Source: SLNP01 sp964568875
Lineage (GTDB): Bacteria > Bacteroidota > Bacteroidia > Bacteroidales > VadinHA17
DNA length: 64,000 bases
Direction: 5' to 3'
Assembly (NCBI GenBank): GCA_964568875.1
Contig: CAZMSH010000014.1
Span: 26,305-90,304, forward strand
This document shows positions 25,371-34,527 of this stretch, piece by piece. Made by a program: the position numbers and the translations under genes. Position 1 is the stretch's first letter, and each line of letters starts with the position of its first letter. A model generated the notes under the pieces. It was not told the DNA's origin and searched no databases. It worked only from the letters and a program-made list of their open reading frames with translations.

Positions 25371-25871
25371 TCAGCCCCGGTTGGGTTCCGGGATATGTTT
25401 AGCCATTTCCTCAGGTCTTCGGGTACCTATGAGCAACTTTTTGCCATTCTTAAGTTCGATCTGCAGTCCCTGGTTTCCGGAAACATTGTAGGCCTTTCCT
25501 GACTTGAGTCCCAGCCTTATGCCATATCCTCCGAATTCAGACAGTGGTTTATAATATCTTACATATGCTCTGCTTATCATTTTCCAGTCTATTTCTCTCC
25601 AGGTTCGGTGAAAGGGAATAAACCTGAAACTAACCCCCTTTCTGTCAATACGGGTCTCAAGTCTGGCTACCAGAAAGAGGACTGCTATTCCCAGCGGAAT
25701 CAGGCTGAATAAGATTAATCCGGTATCTGAAGCCGGATTATTACCCCATGGAATTCCAAAGATTATCTGCTGAACGAATGCCCACACGAAAAGCCCCAGT
25801 AATCCCAGCACCAAAGCCCATACCCAAAACTGTCTGAATCGCTGTTTCTCAGTGAAGTATTCCGATGCCAT
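25371..25871 (-). CDS. Membrane protein of unknown function with a PH-like C-terminal half
   Basis: A 166-residue protein. Two membrane helices lie at residues about 15-35 and 47-68. The soluble C-terminal half (about 75-160) alternates beta-like strands (GVSFRFIPFHRTWREIDW, RAYVRYYKPL, GYGIRLGLKSGKAYNVSG, GLQIELKNGKKLLIGT) and ends with a helix (PEEMAKHI), a pattern like bacterial PH domains. It resembles the Bacteroidota DUF6141 group from memory, but this is not certain. No function can be given. It is divergent from the cobalt/nickel transporter operon. Confidence 0.7.
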   Translation of the reverse strand: MASEYFTEKQRFRQFWVWALVLGLLGLFVWAFVQQIIFGIPWGNNPASDTGLILFSLIPLGIAVLFLVARLETRIDRKGVSFRFIPFHRTWREIDWKMISRAYVRYYKPLSEFGGYGIRLGLKSGKAYNVSGNQGLQIELKNGKKLLIGTRRPEEMAKHIPEPNRG

Positions 25872-25960
25872 ATTATCTCAAAGCAAAAATTGCAGGGCAA
25901 TTTATGCAATTATTGTAAACAAACCTGCCAAGGCCATCTCCAAAAAATTGTATTTTTACC

Positions 25961-26045
25961 CCTGATACCAATACCCGGCACCCGAAACCTGATACCCGGT
26001 ACCCGCTACCCGGTACCCGGCACCCGGTACCTGATACCTGATACT
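25961..26045. repeat. Degenerate tandem repeat in the cbiM leader
   Basis: A run of ACCCGGT/ACCCGGC units, flanked on both sides by CCTGATACC-type units, ends 4 bases before the cbiM start codon. It fills the likely 5' untranslated region of the operon. Confidence 0.75.
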
Positions 26046-26048
26046 ACC

Positions 26049-26636
26049 ATGCACATATCTGACGGAATAATAAGCACACCGGTTTGTATTGCAGCCAACG
26101 TTGTCTCTCTAGGCCTGGTCTGGATTGCAGGAAGGAAGGCATCGAGCGAAGAGATACCACGCATGGGGATGACAGGTGCCGCTCTGTTTGTGACGTCTCT
26201 CATACATTTCCCTATTGCAGGCACCTCGGTTCATCTCGGATTATTTGGTATTGCAGGCATAATATTGGGTAAGAGAGCCTTCCCGGTTGTTTTTACGGCT
26301 CTTTTATTTCAGTCACTGATTTTTCAGCATGGAGGCCTGCTGACCCTGGGAGTGAATGCAATAAATATGGGTGCCGGTGCTTACGCAGCCGTATTAATAT
26401 GGAATACCGGAAGAGTACCATGGACCGTAAGAGCTGCGGTGGCTGGCTTTGCAGGGATTATCATACCGGCTCTTATGATGATTGCCGAATTCAGAATTAC
26501 CGGGTATGGCAGTAGTGTAACACTGCTGCTGTTGATATATATTGTGACAGCCCTGGTAGAGGGGGGTATTACAATGTCGGCGGTTATGTTTTTCAGAAAG
26601 GTTAAACCTGAGATTATTAATGGTCCGAAATTTTAA
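26049..26636 (+). CDS. cbiM: Cobalt/nickel ECF transporter substrate-binding component CbiM
   Basis: A 195-residue multi-span membrane protein. It begins MHISDGIIS, the CbiM/NikM N-terminus whose His 2 binds the metal, and has SVHLGLFGIAGIILGKRAF and the FQHGGLLTLGVNAINMG motif of the family. It is the S-component that takes Co(II) or Ni(II). The ATG at 26049 is fixed by that N-terminus; a longer open frame begins at 25890 but runs through repeat DNA. Operon order is cbiM, a CbiL/NikL-like gene, cbiQ and cbiO. No cobalamin riboswitch is seen in front, so nickel is as likely as cobalt. Confidence 0.9.
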   Translation: MHISDGIISTPVCIAANVVSLGLVWIAGRKASSEEIPRMGMTGAALFVTSLIHFPIAGTSVHLGLFGIAGIILGKRAFPVVFTALLFQSLIFQHGGLLTLGVNAINMGAGAYAAVLIWNTGRVPWTVRAAVAGFAGIIIPALMMIAEFRITGYGSSVTLLLLIYIVTALVEGGITMSAVMFFRKVKPEIINGPKF

Positions 26637-26661
26637 ATTATCAACCAATTAAACTTATATC

Positions 26662-27150
26662 ATGATTAAGATGAAAGTATTGTCAACAGTTCTGTTCTTT
26701 ATGGCTTTTTCAGGAATTCTCTCGGCTCATGGGGTTAATGTGGAGACAAGTTTTCAGGGAAAGACAGTTGTTTTAATGTCTTCCTATTCTCCATCTCAGC
26801 CTTTGGCAGATGCTGTCGTAACTGTCTATTCGCCTGCCGACGCTGATAATATATGGCAAAGAGGCAGAACAGACAAAACCGGTCATTTTGCATTTATGCC
26901 CGACAGCGCAGGTGATTGGGTATTTATTGTTGATGATGAGAAGGGGCATATGAAACGGATATTAATTGAAGTGCCCGCTGATTTGCTCTCCGCAGAGCAG
27001 CCAGAAGAGGAGTCTGCCGGCACTGATGAGATTGCTGGTGTAACAGTAATGAATAAGATGCAAAAGGCATTGATTGGCCTGTCACTAATTTTTGGGCTCA
27101 CAGGAATTTTTTATGGATTAAGGGCCAGGAAGAATCAGAAACAGAGTTAA
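26662..27150 (+). CDS. CbiL/NikL-like auxiliary component of the metal transporter
   Basis: A 162-residue protein. A signal peptide (residues 1-22) would leave a mature start near HGVNVE. A small extracytoplasmic carboxypeptidase-regulatory-like domain follows (about 30-110, SYSPSQPLADAVVTVYSP, RTDKTGHFAFMPD), then an acidic linker and one C-terminal membrane helix (about 135-155). This is the layout of CbiL/NikL proteins that replace CbiN in some ECF metal importers. It lies 25 bases after cbiM and abuts cbiQ. The start could also be the Met at 26671. Assigned from layout and position, with little direct sequence recognition. Confidence 0.72.
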   Translation: MIKMKVLSTVLFFMAFSGILSAHGVNVETSFQGKTVVLMSSYSPSQPLADAVVTVYSPADADNIWQRGRTDKTGHFAFMPDSAGDWVFIVDDEKGHMKRILIEVPADLLSAEQPEEESAGTDEIAGVTVMNKMQKALIGLSLIFGLTGIFYGLRARKNQKQS

Positions 27151-27900
27151 GTGAAGCACGACTTTATAGATAAATTCAGCCATCTTGACTCACCGGTTCA
27201 CAGGCTTGATCCGAGAATGAAAATTATTGCCGTACTGGCAGGCATAACTATTATTGTAACAGAACCTCTGACAGCTGATCTGCTTCACTTTTTACTTTAT
27301 TCAGCACTTATAACCGCCGTAGTTTCCATCAGTCAGTTGCCAGTGGCATACGTTCTGAAGAGGTTGCTGATCGTTACCCCTTTTATCCTGATGGCATCAC
27401 TTTTTTATCCGGTGTCGCTACTACTCGGTTCAGACTCCCTGGAAAAGGTGAGGGATGAGTTAATCATGTCAGGAGTAATAATTTTCCTGAAGGCAACGCT
27501 GGCGGTAGTGCTTCTTGTACTGCTCAGTTCGACAGAGAAGTTTCACAGACTTCTGATGGCATTCCGCAAGCTTAGGGTTCCGGTAATAATTACAACAGTT
27601 TCAGCTTTGCTGTACAGATATGTTTTTCTGATAGCCGATGAAACTCTCAAGACAACCAGGGCACGCGAGAGCAGGACACCCGGCAGGTTAAGGAGAGGCA
27701 GGATAAGGGCTTACGGAAATCAGGTGGCCGTAATCTTTATCCGCAGCTGGGAGCGGTCGCAGGTAATATACAAGTCGATGATGTCGCGAGGCTTCACAGG
27801 TGAGTTTTATGATATCAATACAATGGAGGCCGGACTGATCGATATTGTACTTCCGCTTCTTTTTGTAGCTTTGCTGCTCACTGTAAGAATCGTGATATAG
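27151..27900 (+). CDS. cbiQ: ECF transporter transmembrane component CbiQ
   Basis: A 249-residue membrane protein with several helices. It has HRLDPRMKI near the start and two ATPase-coupling motifs of EcfT proteins: ARESRTPG (about 169-176) and KSMMSRGFTG near residue 210. It couples the substrate component to the ATPase. It starts with GTG directly after the stop of the preceding gene, which implies translational coupling. cbiO follows after 1 base. Confidence 0.9.
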   Translation: MKHDFIDKFSHLDSPVHRLDPRMKIIAVLAGITIIVTEPLTADLLHFLLYSALITAVVSISQLPVAYVLKRLLIVTPFILMASLFYPVSLLLGSDSLEKVRDELIMSGVIIFLKATLAVVLLVLLSSTEKFHRLLMAFRKLRVPVIITTVSALLYRYVFLIADETLKTTRARESRTPGRLRRGRIRAYGNQVAVIFIRSWERSQVIYKSMMSRGFTGEFYDINTMEAGLIDIVLPLLFVALLLTVRIVI

Positions 27901-27901
27901 C

Positions 27902-28648
27902 ATGCCGGCAGGAATTAAAACAGAGGGTCTAGGATTTTCATATACCTCAGGAAAGAGGGTATTGAAATCGGTATCTCTCGATATCAGGCCGGGAGAGAAA
28001 TTCGGTATTATTGGTCCTTCAGGTTCAGGGAAGTCGACATTGCTGCTTCACCTCAACGGAGTTCTTTCTGCCGAAGAGGGGACGGTCAAGGTTGGAGACC
28101 TTGTTTTAAACCGTAGGAACCTGGGTGAGATACGAAAGATGGTAGGTCTTGTATTTCAGAATCCTGATGACCAGCTTTTCAATCCAACCGTCGAGGAGGA
28201 TGTTGCATTCGGACCGCTCAACTTCGGAATGCCGCGCGATGAGGTAGGCAGCCGAGTCAGGGACACACTGGCATTGCTTAATCTTAACGGCTTTGAAAAG
28301 CTGACTTCACATCATCTTTCCCTCGGGGAGAGGAAACGAGTTGCCCTGGCAACGGTCCTTGCCATGAATCCTGAGGTTGTAGCATTCGATGAGCCATTTT
28401 CCAATCTTGATCCTTCGATGGTACAGCAGTTGATGGAAATAATCAGATCAATGGATTCAACCCTGGTAATCGTTTCACAATCGATATTGCCGTTGATATC
28501 AATCTGCGACCGCATGGCCATACTTAAAGAGGGTGAGATTGTTGCCACGGGAGAGCCTCTGCAACTCGCCCGGAACAGAGAACTGATGGCCTCATGCGGA
28601 CTTGATCTTAAGTACTACTGCGATATCTGCCGCGATTTATTCTTATAA
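27902..28648 (+). CDS. cbiO: ECF transporter ATPase CbiO
   Basis: A 248-residue ABC ATPase with Walker A GPSGSGKST (about 39-47), Q-loop VFQNPDDQLF, signature LSLGERKRVALA and Walker B VVAFDEPFSNLDP. It powers Co/Ni uptake with CbiM, the CbiL-like protein and CbiQ at the inner membrane. The C-terminus adds LKYYCDICRDLFL with a CxxC, which is unusual enough to note and might bind metal. It is the last gene of the operon; the next gene is on the other strand. Confidence 0.92.
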   Translation: MPAGIKTEGLGFSYTSGKRVLKSVSLDIRPGEKFGIIGPSGSGKSTLLLHLNGVLSAEEGTVKVGDLVLNRRNLGEIRKMVGLVFQNPDDQLFNPTVEEDVAFGPLNFGMPRDEVGSRVRDTLALLNLNGFEKLTSHHLSLGERKRVALATVLAMNPEVVAFDEPFSNLDPSMVQQLMEIIRSMDSTLVIVSQSILPLISICDRMAILKEGEIVATGEPLQLARNRELMASCGLDLKYYCDICRDLFL

Positions 28649-28787
28649 TCCTTACTAATTGCCGGTTTTGATTTGCTCTAACGCAGAATTACAACTGCTT
28701 TTTCGGTACCCTGTCGAATAATGGTGTCGCCGTTTTTTTCATGGATACTGTTAATCAGTCCGTTGAGATTTTGTCGTTTTCCTGGAG

Positions 28788-30611
28788 TTATCCTCTCTTC
28801 TTATCGTAACCTCTTGATTTTCTGTCGCGCGGGTGTCTGTATTTAGGGGCCGATTCCCTTCCGGTGAACTCGTAGTTCTCAGCGGCCTCGACTTTGATGC
28901 CGTCGAATATTACATTATTCATCGCGGCAATTACCTTGCGGGCCATCTTGCTTTCCACTTCTACCGAGGAGGCTCTCTGGAAGATCTCTATCTGGCCAAT
29001 TTCTATGTTGTCGTTTTCTGAGATGTCTTTAACAAATTCGATAACATCTCTTTTAGTTATGTCTTTTCCTTTTCCTATGTTGAACACAATCCTTGACATA
29101 GACCGGCCCTTTCGGGAGCCTTTATCCCATTTCCCATCTCTGCCAGCTCCTGCCTCACTCTTTTCTCTGCCTGATCTCTCTGCATTTCCTGATCTACCGT
29201 CTCTACCGTCTCTTCTGTCTCTTCTGTCTCTTCCGTTTCTTTCGCCCGCTCTGCCGGAGTTGTGACTCCTGTCTGAAGCCTCCCTGGCATCAATATTCAG
29301 GTCAGGTGCGTTTTTGTAGTAGTCAAGGAAGCGATTGAATTCGACAGATACCATCCGTTTTATTATCTCCTCTTTTGAGAGGTCACCCAGTGTCTGGTAC
29401 ACTTTATCCATATAGGGATCAATCCTCTCATGTTCGACATGTGAATTTCTCATCTTTTCAACCATACTGTACAGCTGACGTTCACATATTTCAGTACCTC
29501 CCGGCACAGGGAGCTGTTCGAACTTCTTCTTCACCACCCTTTCAATCTGGCTGATGCGGCCTCGTTCCTTCAGGTTTATTATTGAGATGGCGGCTCCTTC
29601 CTTACCTGCCCTGCCTGTCCTGCCTGTTCGGTGGGTGTAAACCTCGTTGTCGTCAGGAAGGTTATAATTTATAATATGGGTAAGGTCATTCACGTCGAGA
29701 CCTCGTGCTGCCACGTCTGTTGCAACCAGCACACTGAGGTTCCTTTCACGGAATTTTTGCATTACGTAGTCGCGTTGCGCCTGTGAAAGGTCACCATGAA
29801 GTGCTTCGGCGTTGTAGCCATCGCTCATGAGCGAGGCTGCCACCTCTTTAGTCTCCTGACGTGTGCGGCAGAATACTATGCCATAGATGTCGGGGTAGTA
29901 GTCAACCACTCTCTTCAGTGCATTATACCTGTTTTTGGCTGTCACCATATGGTATATGTGCGAAACGTTTTCTGCTCCGGCATTTTTGGCTCCGACAGTT
30001 ATCTCGACAGGATCAGTCATATAGGTTTTTGCGATTCTGTTTATCTCCTGTGACATTGTAGCAGAGAAGAGGAGGGTGTTTTTTTCTGAAGGTGTTTTTG
30101 CCAGTATGGCATCGAGATCGTCGCGAAAGCCCATCTTCAGCATTTCGTCGGCTTCATCAAGTACAAGTGTCTCTATCTTTGAGAGGTCAATCCTGTTCCT
30201 GCGTACAAGGTCGTGTATCCTTCCCGGCGTTGCAACAACGATGTGAGCTCCTCTTTTAAGGATTCCAATCTGCTTGTCGATAGAGGCACCTCCATAAACG
30301 GAGACAATTGTAAGTCCTCTGAGATACTTTCCATAGCTCTCGAGGTCGCGGGCAATCTGCATGCAGAGCTCACGGGTAGGGCTAAGTATCAGCAGTTGGG
30401 GATGAGGAGTGTCAAGGTTGATGTTTTGAAGAGCCGGCAGTCCGAAGGCTGCAGTTTTGCCGGTACCGGTCTGTGCCAGTCCGATTATATCGCACTTCTC
30501 TTCAAGCAGTAAGGGTATTACTTTTTGTTGAATTGGTGTGGGAACCAAAAAGTCAAGCTCTTCGGTTGCCCTGAGGAGCTCCGGGGAGAGCTCCAGCTGA
30601 TTGAATAACAT
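28788..30611 (-). CDS. DEAD-box RNA helicase with DbpA-like RNA-binding domain
   Basis: A 607-residue helicase. Motifs in order: Q motif (PTPIQQK), AQTGTGKT, PTRELC, the DEAD box (VLDEADEML), SAT, the second RecA domain with FCRTRQETKE, ATDVAARGLD and HRTGRTGRAG. After a helical extension there is a low-complexity stretch rich in Arg, Asp and Gly (about 455-500), then a DbpA/CsdA-type RNA-binding domain (about 505-585). It likely acts in ribosome assembly or cold-stage RNA unwinding, as DeaD/CsdA proteins do. Transcribed alone with a leader of about 120 bases. Confidence 0.93.
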   Translation of the reverse strand: MLFNQLELSPELLRATEELDFLVPTPIQQKVIPLLLEEKCDIIGLAQTGTGKTAAFGLPALQNINLDTPHPQLLILSPTRELCMQIARDLESYGKYLRGLTIVSVYGGASIDKQIGILKRGAHIVVATPGRIHDLVRRNRIDLSKIETLVLDEADEMLKMGFRDDLDAILAKTPSEKNTLLFSATMSQEINRIAKTYMTDPVEITVGAKNAGAENVSHIYHMVTAKNRYNALKRVVDYYPDIYGIVFCRTRQETKEVAASLMSDGYNAEALHGDLSQAQRDYVMQKFRERNLSVLVATDVAARGLDVNDLTHIINYNLPDDNEVYTHRTGRTGRAGKEGAAISIINLKERGRISQIERVVKKKFEQLPVPGGTEICERQLYSMVEKMRNSHVEHERIDPYMDKVYQTLGDLSKEEIIKRMVSVEFNRFLDYYKNAPDLNIDAREASDRSHNSGRAGERNGRDRRDRRDGRDGRSGNAERSGREKSEAGAGRDGKWDKGSRKGRSMSRIVFNIGKGKDITKRDVIEFVKDISENDNIEIGQIEIFQRASSVEVESKMARKVIAAMNNVIFDGIKVEAAENYEFTGRESAPKYRHPRDRKSRGYDKKRG

Positions 30612-30734
30612 TTTCTGAATTTTTTATGAGCCTCCCCGTATTTACAATCACCGTACAATGACAGGTTAACCCGTTAATAATAAGCTTTGAGAGTGCCGGT
30701 CACATTTTGTGTTTGCGGAATTCTTTTGCGGGTG

Positions 30735-30742
30735 CAAAGGTA
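30735..30742 (-). promoter_or_regulatory. Candidate promoter -7 element for the DEAD-box helicase
   Basis: Minus strand TACCTTTG matches TAnnTTTG. Transcription from here would give a 5' leader of roughly 115 bases, which would suit post-transcriptional control. A TTG at the right distance is not clear. Confidence 0.4.
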
Positions 30743-30807
30743 GTAAAATTTATCAATTTATTGCCCGGCACAAAAGAAAGGGGGGGTGTCTTCTTGCTAT
30801 TGTCATT

Positions 30808-30943
30808 CAACCCCGCTGGGGTTGTTCTTCTGTATTACACAATTTCAACTGCTGGGGTTGTTCTTCTGTATTACACGACTTCAACTGCTGGGGTTGTTCT
30901 TTTGTATTATACAACTTCAACCGCCAGGGTTGTTCTTTTTGCC
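30808..30943. repeat. Tandem 36-base repeat
   Basis: Three full units of 36 bases (30815-30850, 30851-30886, 30887-30922) and a partial fourth. The first unit begins inside a perfect palindrome CAACCCC-GCT-GGGGTTG (30808-30824). Units differ by a few substitutions. They abut directly, without spacers. The rest of the 30612-31008 intergenic stretch contains the helicase promoter candidate and no gene. A related fragment appears at 42250-42265. Confidence 0.85.
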
Positions 30944-31008
30944 AGTGGTTGTTGTTTTTACAATCTTGTTATCTTTATAACCGTTAACCAACCAAATTCA
31001 TCACTACC

Positions 31009-31806
31009 GTGAGGGTAGCATTACTGACCGATATCCATGAAGATGTTGTAAGCCTTAAGAGGGCCCTTCGGATGATTGAGACCGAGAAGTGCGATCAGAT
31101 TGTCTGCCTGGGCGATATCTTAGGGTATCCCTATCTGCGTGGCAGCTATGAGAAATCGCGGAACGTGAATGAGTGTATATCGCTTATCAGGAGCAACTGT
31201 TCACTGGTGGTTGCCGGCAATCACGATATTTTTCATCTGCGCAAGCTGCCTGAATATGCCAACGGCTTTCGGTTCCCCCATGACTGGTATGAAATGCCCC
31301 CGGAGATGAAGACCAGAATTTCCGGAGGCAGGGTCTGGAACTACTCTGATGACTGTCCGGTTGCGCTCAATGACTCAGAGATTGAGTATGTTGATTCGCT
31401 GCCTGAGTATGCCGTGCTGGAGGCTGGAGGCAACAGGGTGCTTCTCTCTCATTCGCTATTTCCGAACCTTACAGGGTATGTATCTGACAAGAACGGAAGT
31501 GACAGGATGCTGTCGTCTCATTTTGGCTTTATGGAGGAGAACGGATGTGTGCTGTCGGTTTGCGGACATATGCATATCGAGGGTCTCGGGATCAGCTATG
31601 AGCTGCGCGATTCGTTTTTGCCGAGGCTTTTCAGGGGCTTCAGGTATTACCCTTATGGCAGAAGACGGCTGAAGAACTATCGCTGCTGCGTTACCATACC
31701 GGCTTTGGCAGACAACAGCCAGGTAAACGGCTTTGCAGTGTTTGACAGTGGTGATTTCAGCATAAATGCACTATCTTTAAATGCCAATCGGCTTGTAGTA
31801 ATATGA
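31009..31806 (+). CDS. Calcineurin-like metallophosphoesterase
   Basis: A 265-residue protein with the metal-site motifs of the family: DIHED (residues 8-12), GDILGYP, GNHD and GHMHIEG. Members hydrolyse phosphoesters or cyclic nucleotides; the substrate is not clear. Start is GTG at 31009, giving MRVALLTDIHED, the normal distance to the first motif. Its stop overlaps the start of the next gene by 4 bases, so it is coupled to the Cache-PAS-CBS-DUF294 protein and may share its signalling role. Confidence 0.85.
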   Translation: MRVALLTDIHEDVVSLKRALRMIETEKCDQIVCLGDILGYPYLRGSYEKSRNVNECISLIRSNCSLVVAGNHDIFHLRKLPEYANGFRFPHDWYEMPPEMKTRISGGRVWNYSDDCPVALNDSEIEYVDSLPEYAVLEAGGNRVLLSHSLFPNLTGYVSDKNGSDRMLSSHFGFMEENGCVLSVCGHMHIEGLGISYELRDSFLPRLFRGFRYYPYGRRRLKNYRCCVTIPALADNSQVNGFAVFDSGDFSINALSLNANRLVVI

Positions 31807-34361
31807 AAAGAATTGTAAGGGCTGGTTTTTTTACGAAAATATTGCTTCCGGCAATGCTGGCGATATTGTTGTTCGTATTATCGCTGTTTATATATGTGGT
31901 GCCTACTTTTGAGAGGAACGCGATGGAGCAGAAAAAAAATATGCTGCGGGAGCTGACAAATATAGCCTGGAGCATACTCGATAATTACAATTCAGCTGTC
32001 ATTGAAGGACATATGCCGATTGAAGAGGCCCAGGAAGCTGCCATGACAGAGATTGAGGCACTCAGATACGGTCCGCAGGAAAAGGATTATTTCTGGATTA
32101 CTGATCTGGCTCCCAAAATGATTATGCATCCGTATGTGCATGAGCTCATGGGCCAGAGTCTGAGAGATTTTGCCGATCCTGACGGGGTAAAGCTATTTCG
32201 CGAAGCAGTCGATATTGCCAAACAGGAGGGAGAGGGGTTTATAAACTACAAATGGCAGCTTAGGGATGATTCTACCCAGATTGCACCGAAGCTGAGCTTT
32301 GTAAAGCTGTTCACCCCGTGGAAGTGGGTGGTCAGCACGGGTATTTATATTGATGACGTCCACAAGGAATTATCAGCTCTTAGAAACAGGCTTCTTCTGA
32401 TATTAACAGGAATTACACTTATTATTGCGCTTATAATATTCTTCATTACTTACCAGAGCCTTGAGATTGAGAACAGGAGGCGAGCTGTTGAGGCGATGCT
32501 TAAGGAATCGCGGGAAAAATACCGCTCACTGCTTGAATCATCTACTGAAGGTATTATTCTTCTGATCAATTCTCAGATTGCATATGCCAATGCGTTTGTT
32601 CAGAAATGGCTGAAGTACTCATGGACTGAGATGCAATCGATGTCTCTCAGTGAGATAATACCATCGGTAAGCATAAATGAAATAAACGGTGTTGAGAGTG
32701 AGACACGTTTTGAAACCAGGGTAACAGGCAAAGAGGGTTCAGGATCGGAGGTGCTTCTTACTGTCCTGCCGGTAGAGTTCGCCGGCAAGCAGGGAGTGTT
32801 GCTCACTTTCAGGGATATCAGTGAACACAGGTTACTGGTTACCGAGGTTGAAGACCTGAGAGAGCGTCTCAGGGAGGCCGCGGGATATTCTGCCGGAGAT
32901 ATAAACAGGTTTGCTTCCTACGCCTCAAACGTTGCATCGTTGCATAACCAGGCAGTATCTGACTATGCAGCACCTTTTGACACATGCAGTGCCGACGCAC
33001 CTGTAAGGGTGGCTGTTGAGATAATGAACCGGAACGGCCAGTTGCCGGTAGTAATCCTTGTCAATAATAAGCCGGCAGGAATAGTTACCTCTGGAGACAT
33101 ACTAAAGAGAGTAACAGCACCGGGCATATCTGTCGATATTCCTGTGGCAGAGATAATGTCAGCACCGTTGATTGCGGTTGATCAGGCGACTACCCTGGCT
33201 GTCGCGGCCTCGATCATTTCCAATAAAGCAATTTCGCAACTGCTTGTTAGAAATCATGAAGGTCAGGTAACGGGTATTATCACCGCTGGGATGATTTACA
33301 AGAGCCTTTTTGATTCGGCAGTCATTACAGATGCCTGTATAAGTAACAGCAACAGTATTGACGATCTGGAAAGATGCAGGATGAAGCTGCCATTTATGAT
33401 AAAGCCACTGCTAAGTGAAATAGGCAATGTGTCTACTTTTACCAGGATACTCTCCCATTACAATGATGCAATCTCTAAGGCTATAATTGAGATGGCAATC
33501 AGGGAAATCGGGACGCCGCCTTCATCATTCTCCTTCGTGGTTTTCGGCAGTGCCGGCAGGGAGGAGCTGACTTTCAACTCCGACCAGGACAATACGATAA
33601 TATACACTGAATCAGATTCGCTATCGCCCGAAGAGACCAGAGCGTATTATTTAAAGCTGGGAACCAGGATATGCAATGCTCTTCACGATACAGGACTGGT
33701 TCGCTGCAAGGGTGGATACATGGCTTCGAATCCGCAATGGTGTGCTCCTCTTGAAGAGTGGAAAGGTTATTTCAACGACTGGATAATGAATTCTGATGCT
33801 GACAGTATTCTTAATTTTTCAGTCTTTTTTGATTTCAGACTGCTATATGGCGATGAATCAATCTTTGTTGAACTGGAGGATTTTGTTTTTGAGGCCTTTA
33901 AGAGGCGTACCACATTCTTTTTCTCACTGGCCCAGTCAATTACAAGGATTAAATACCCTTCCATAACAACCATGGTCAACTCAGAGGAAGAGGGTAAACG
34001 GAGGGACCAGTTTATTGATATAAAGGCAGCCATGGCTCCCATTGTTATGATAGCAAGGATATATGCACTTCACAAGGGCTTCAGGCAAAAGGGAACCCTG
34101 GAAAGGATAAGGGCGTTAAAGGCTTCGGGCACTTTAAGTGCGGAGACGTGCGACGAACTATCATATTATCATAATTTTCTGATGTATCACAGGATGCAGT
34201 CACTCCTTGGCCAGGCTATAGCAAAGGAGGAGTTTACAAACAACATTCCGGTCTCATCGATGAATGAAACGGAGCAGGTAATACTTAAGAAGATACTATC
34301 ACGTGCCGGCAGCTTCAATGAGATACTCACGGCTGAGTTCATGAGTGCATTCCAGGGATGA
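31803..34361 (+). CDS. Cache-PAS-CBS-DUF294 signalling protein
   Basis: An 852-residue protein with an unusual order of parts. Helix 1 (about 12-32) and helix 2 (about 198-218) enclose a single-Cache ligand-sensing domain (DYFWITD, VVSTGIYIDDV). A PAS domain (about 235-345), a CBS pair (about 405-505) and a DUF294 nucleotidyltransferase-like domain with VFGSAGREELTFNSDQDN (about 580-598) follow, then the DUF294 C-terminal helical part (FFDFRLLYGD). CBS-DUF294 proteins are often encoded next to acetate-type symporters, as here. It has no kinase or cyclase, so its output is probably nucleotidylation or binding. Signal and target are unknown. Confidence 0.85.
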   Translation: MKRIVRAGFFTKILLPAMLAILLFVLSLFIYVVPTFERNAMEQKKNMLRELTNIAWSILDNYNSAVIEGHMPIEEAQEAAMTEIEALRYGPQEKDYFWITDLAPKMIMHPYVHELMGQSLRDFADPDGVKLFREAVDIAKQEGEGFINYKWQLRDDSTQIAPKLSFVKLFTPWKWVVSTGIYIDDVHKELSALRNRLLLILTGITLIIALIIFFITYQSLEIENRRRAVEAMLKESREKYRSLLESSTEGIILLINSQIAYANAFVQKWLKYSWTEMQSMSLSEIIPSVSINEINGVESETRFETRVTGKEGSGSEVLLTVLPVEFAGKQGVLLTFRDISEHRLLVTEVEDLRERLREAAGYSAGDINRFASYASNVASLHNQAVSDYAAPFDTCSADAPVRVAVEIMNRNGQLPVVILVNNKPAGIVTSGDILKRVTAPGISVDIPVAEIMSAPLIAVDQATTLAVAASIISNKAISQLLVRNHEGQVTGIITAGMIYKSLFDSAVITDACISNSNSIDDLERCRMKLPFMIKPLLSEIGNVSTFTRILSHYNDAISKAIIEMAIREIGTPPSSFSFVVFGSAGREELTFNSDQDNTIIYTESDSLSPEETRAYYLKLGTRICNALHDTGLVRCKGGYMASNPQWCAPLEEWKGYFNDWIMNSDADSILNFSVFFDFRLLYGDESIFVELEDFVFEAFKRRTTFFFSLAQSITRIKYPSITTMVNSEEEGKRRDQFIDIKAAMAPIVMIARIYALHKGFRQKGTLERIRALKASGTLSAETCDELSYYHNFLMYHRMQSLLGQAIAKEEFTNNIPVSSMNETEQVILKKILSRAGSFNEILTAEFMSAFQG

Positions 34362-34397
34362 TGACCACAGACTATTTGCAAAAAGTAATCCCCGCTC

Positions 34398-34427
34398 TTG
34401 TATAAGTAAAAAATCTTGATACATTTG
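34398..34427 (+). promoter_or_regulatory. Bacteroidota-type promoter for the symporter operon
   Basis: TTG at 34398-34400, a 19-base spacer and TACATTTG at 34420-34427 fit the Bacteroidota consensus very well. Transcription from about 34433 would give a leader of about 95 bases before the GTG at 34528. Confidence 0.6.
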
Positions 34428-34527
34428 CTGACTGTTCAAATCTGTACCACATTGTATTGACCTATATACCAGCGCTGGCAAAAAATAGTTGTAACGCCTG
34501 ATATTAATAACCTAAAAACCTAACCTA

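Noticed and set aside
25872..26048. Cobalamin riboswitch before cbiM
   Set aside because: No B12-box-like sequence is present; the space is filled by short repeats.
28678..28790. A minus-strand open frame of about 35 codons (KRQNLNGLINSIHEKNGDTIIR and on) just after the helicase
   Set aside because: It looks protein-like but lacks a start codon and a recognisable family; it may be a gene remnant. Too weak to list.
30815..30922. CRISPR array from the 36-base repeat unit
   Set aside because: The units are directly adjacent with no spacers, and no cas gene is in the window.
30707..31012. Open frames through the 36-base repeat that would encode a 12-residue repeated peptide in all three plus frames
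   Set aside because: Any repeat whose unit is a multiple of three stays open like this. There is no start context or family match, so it is not called as a gene.
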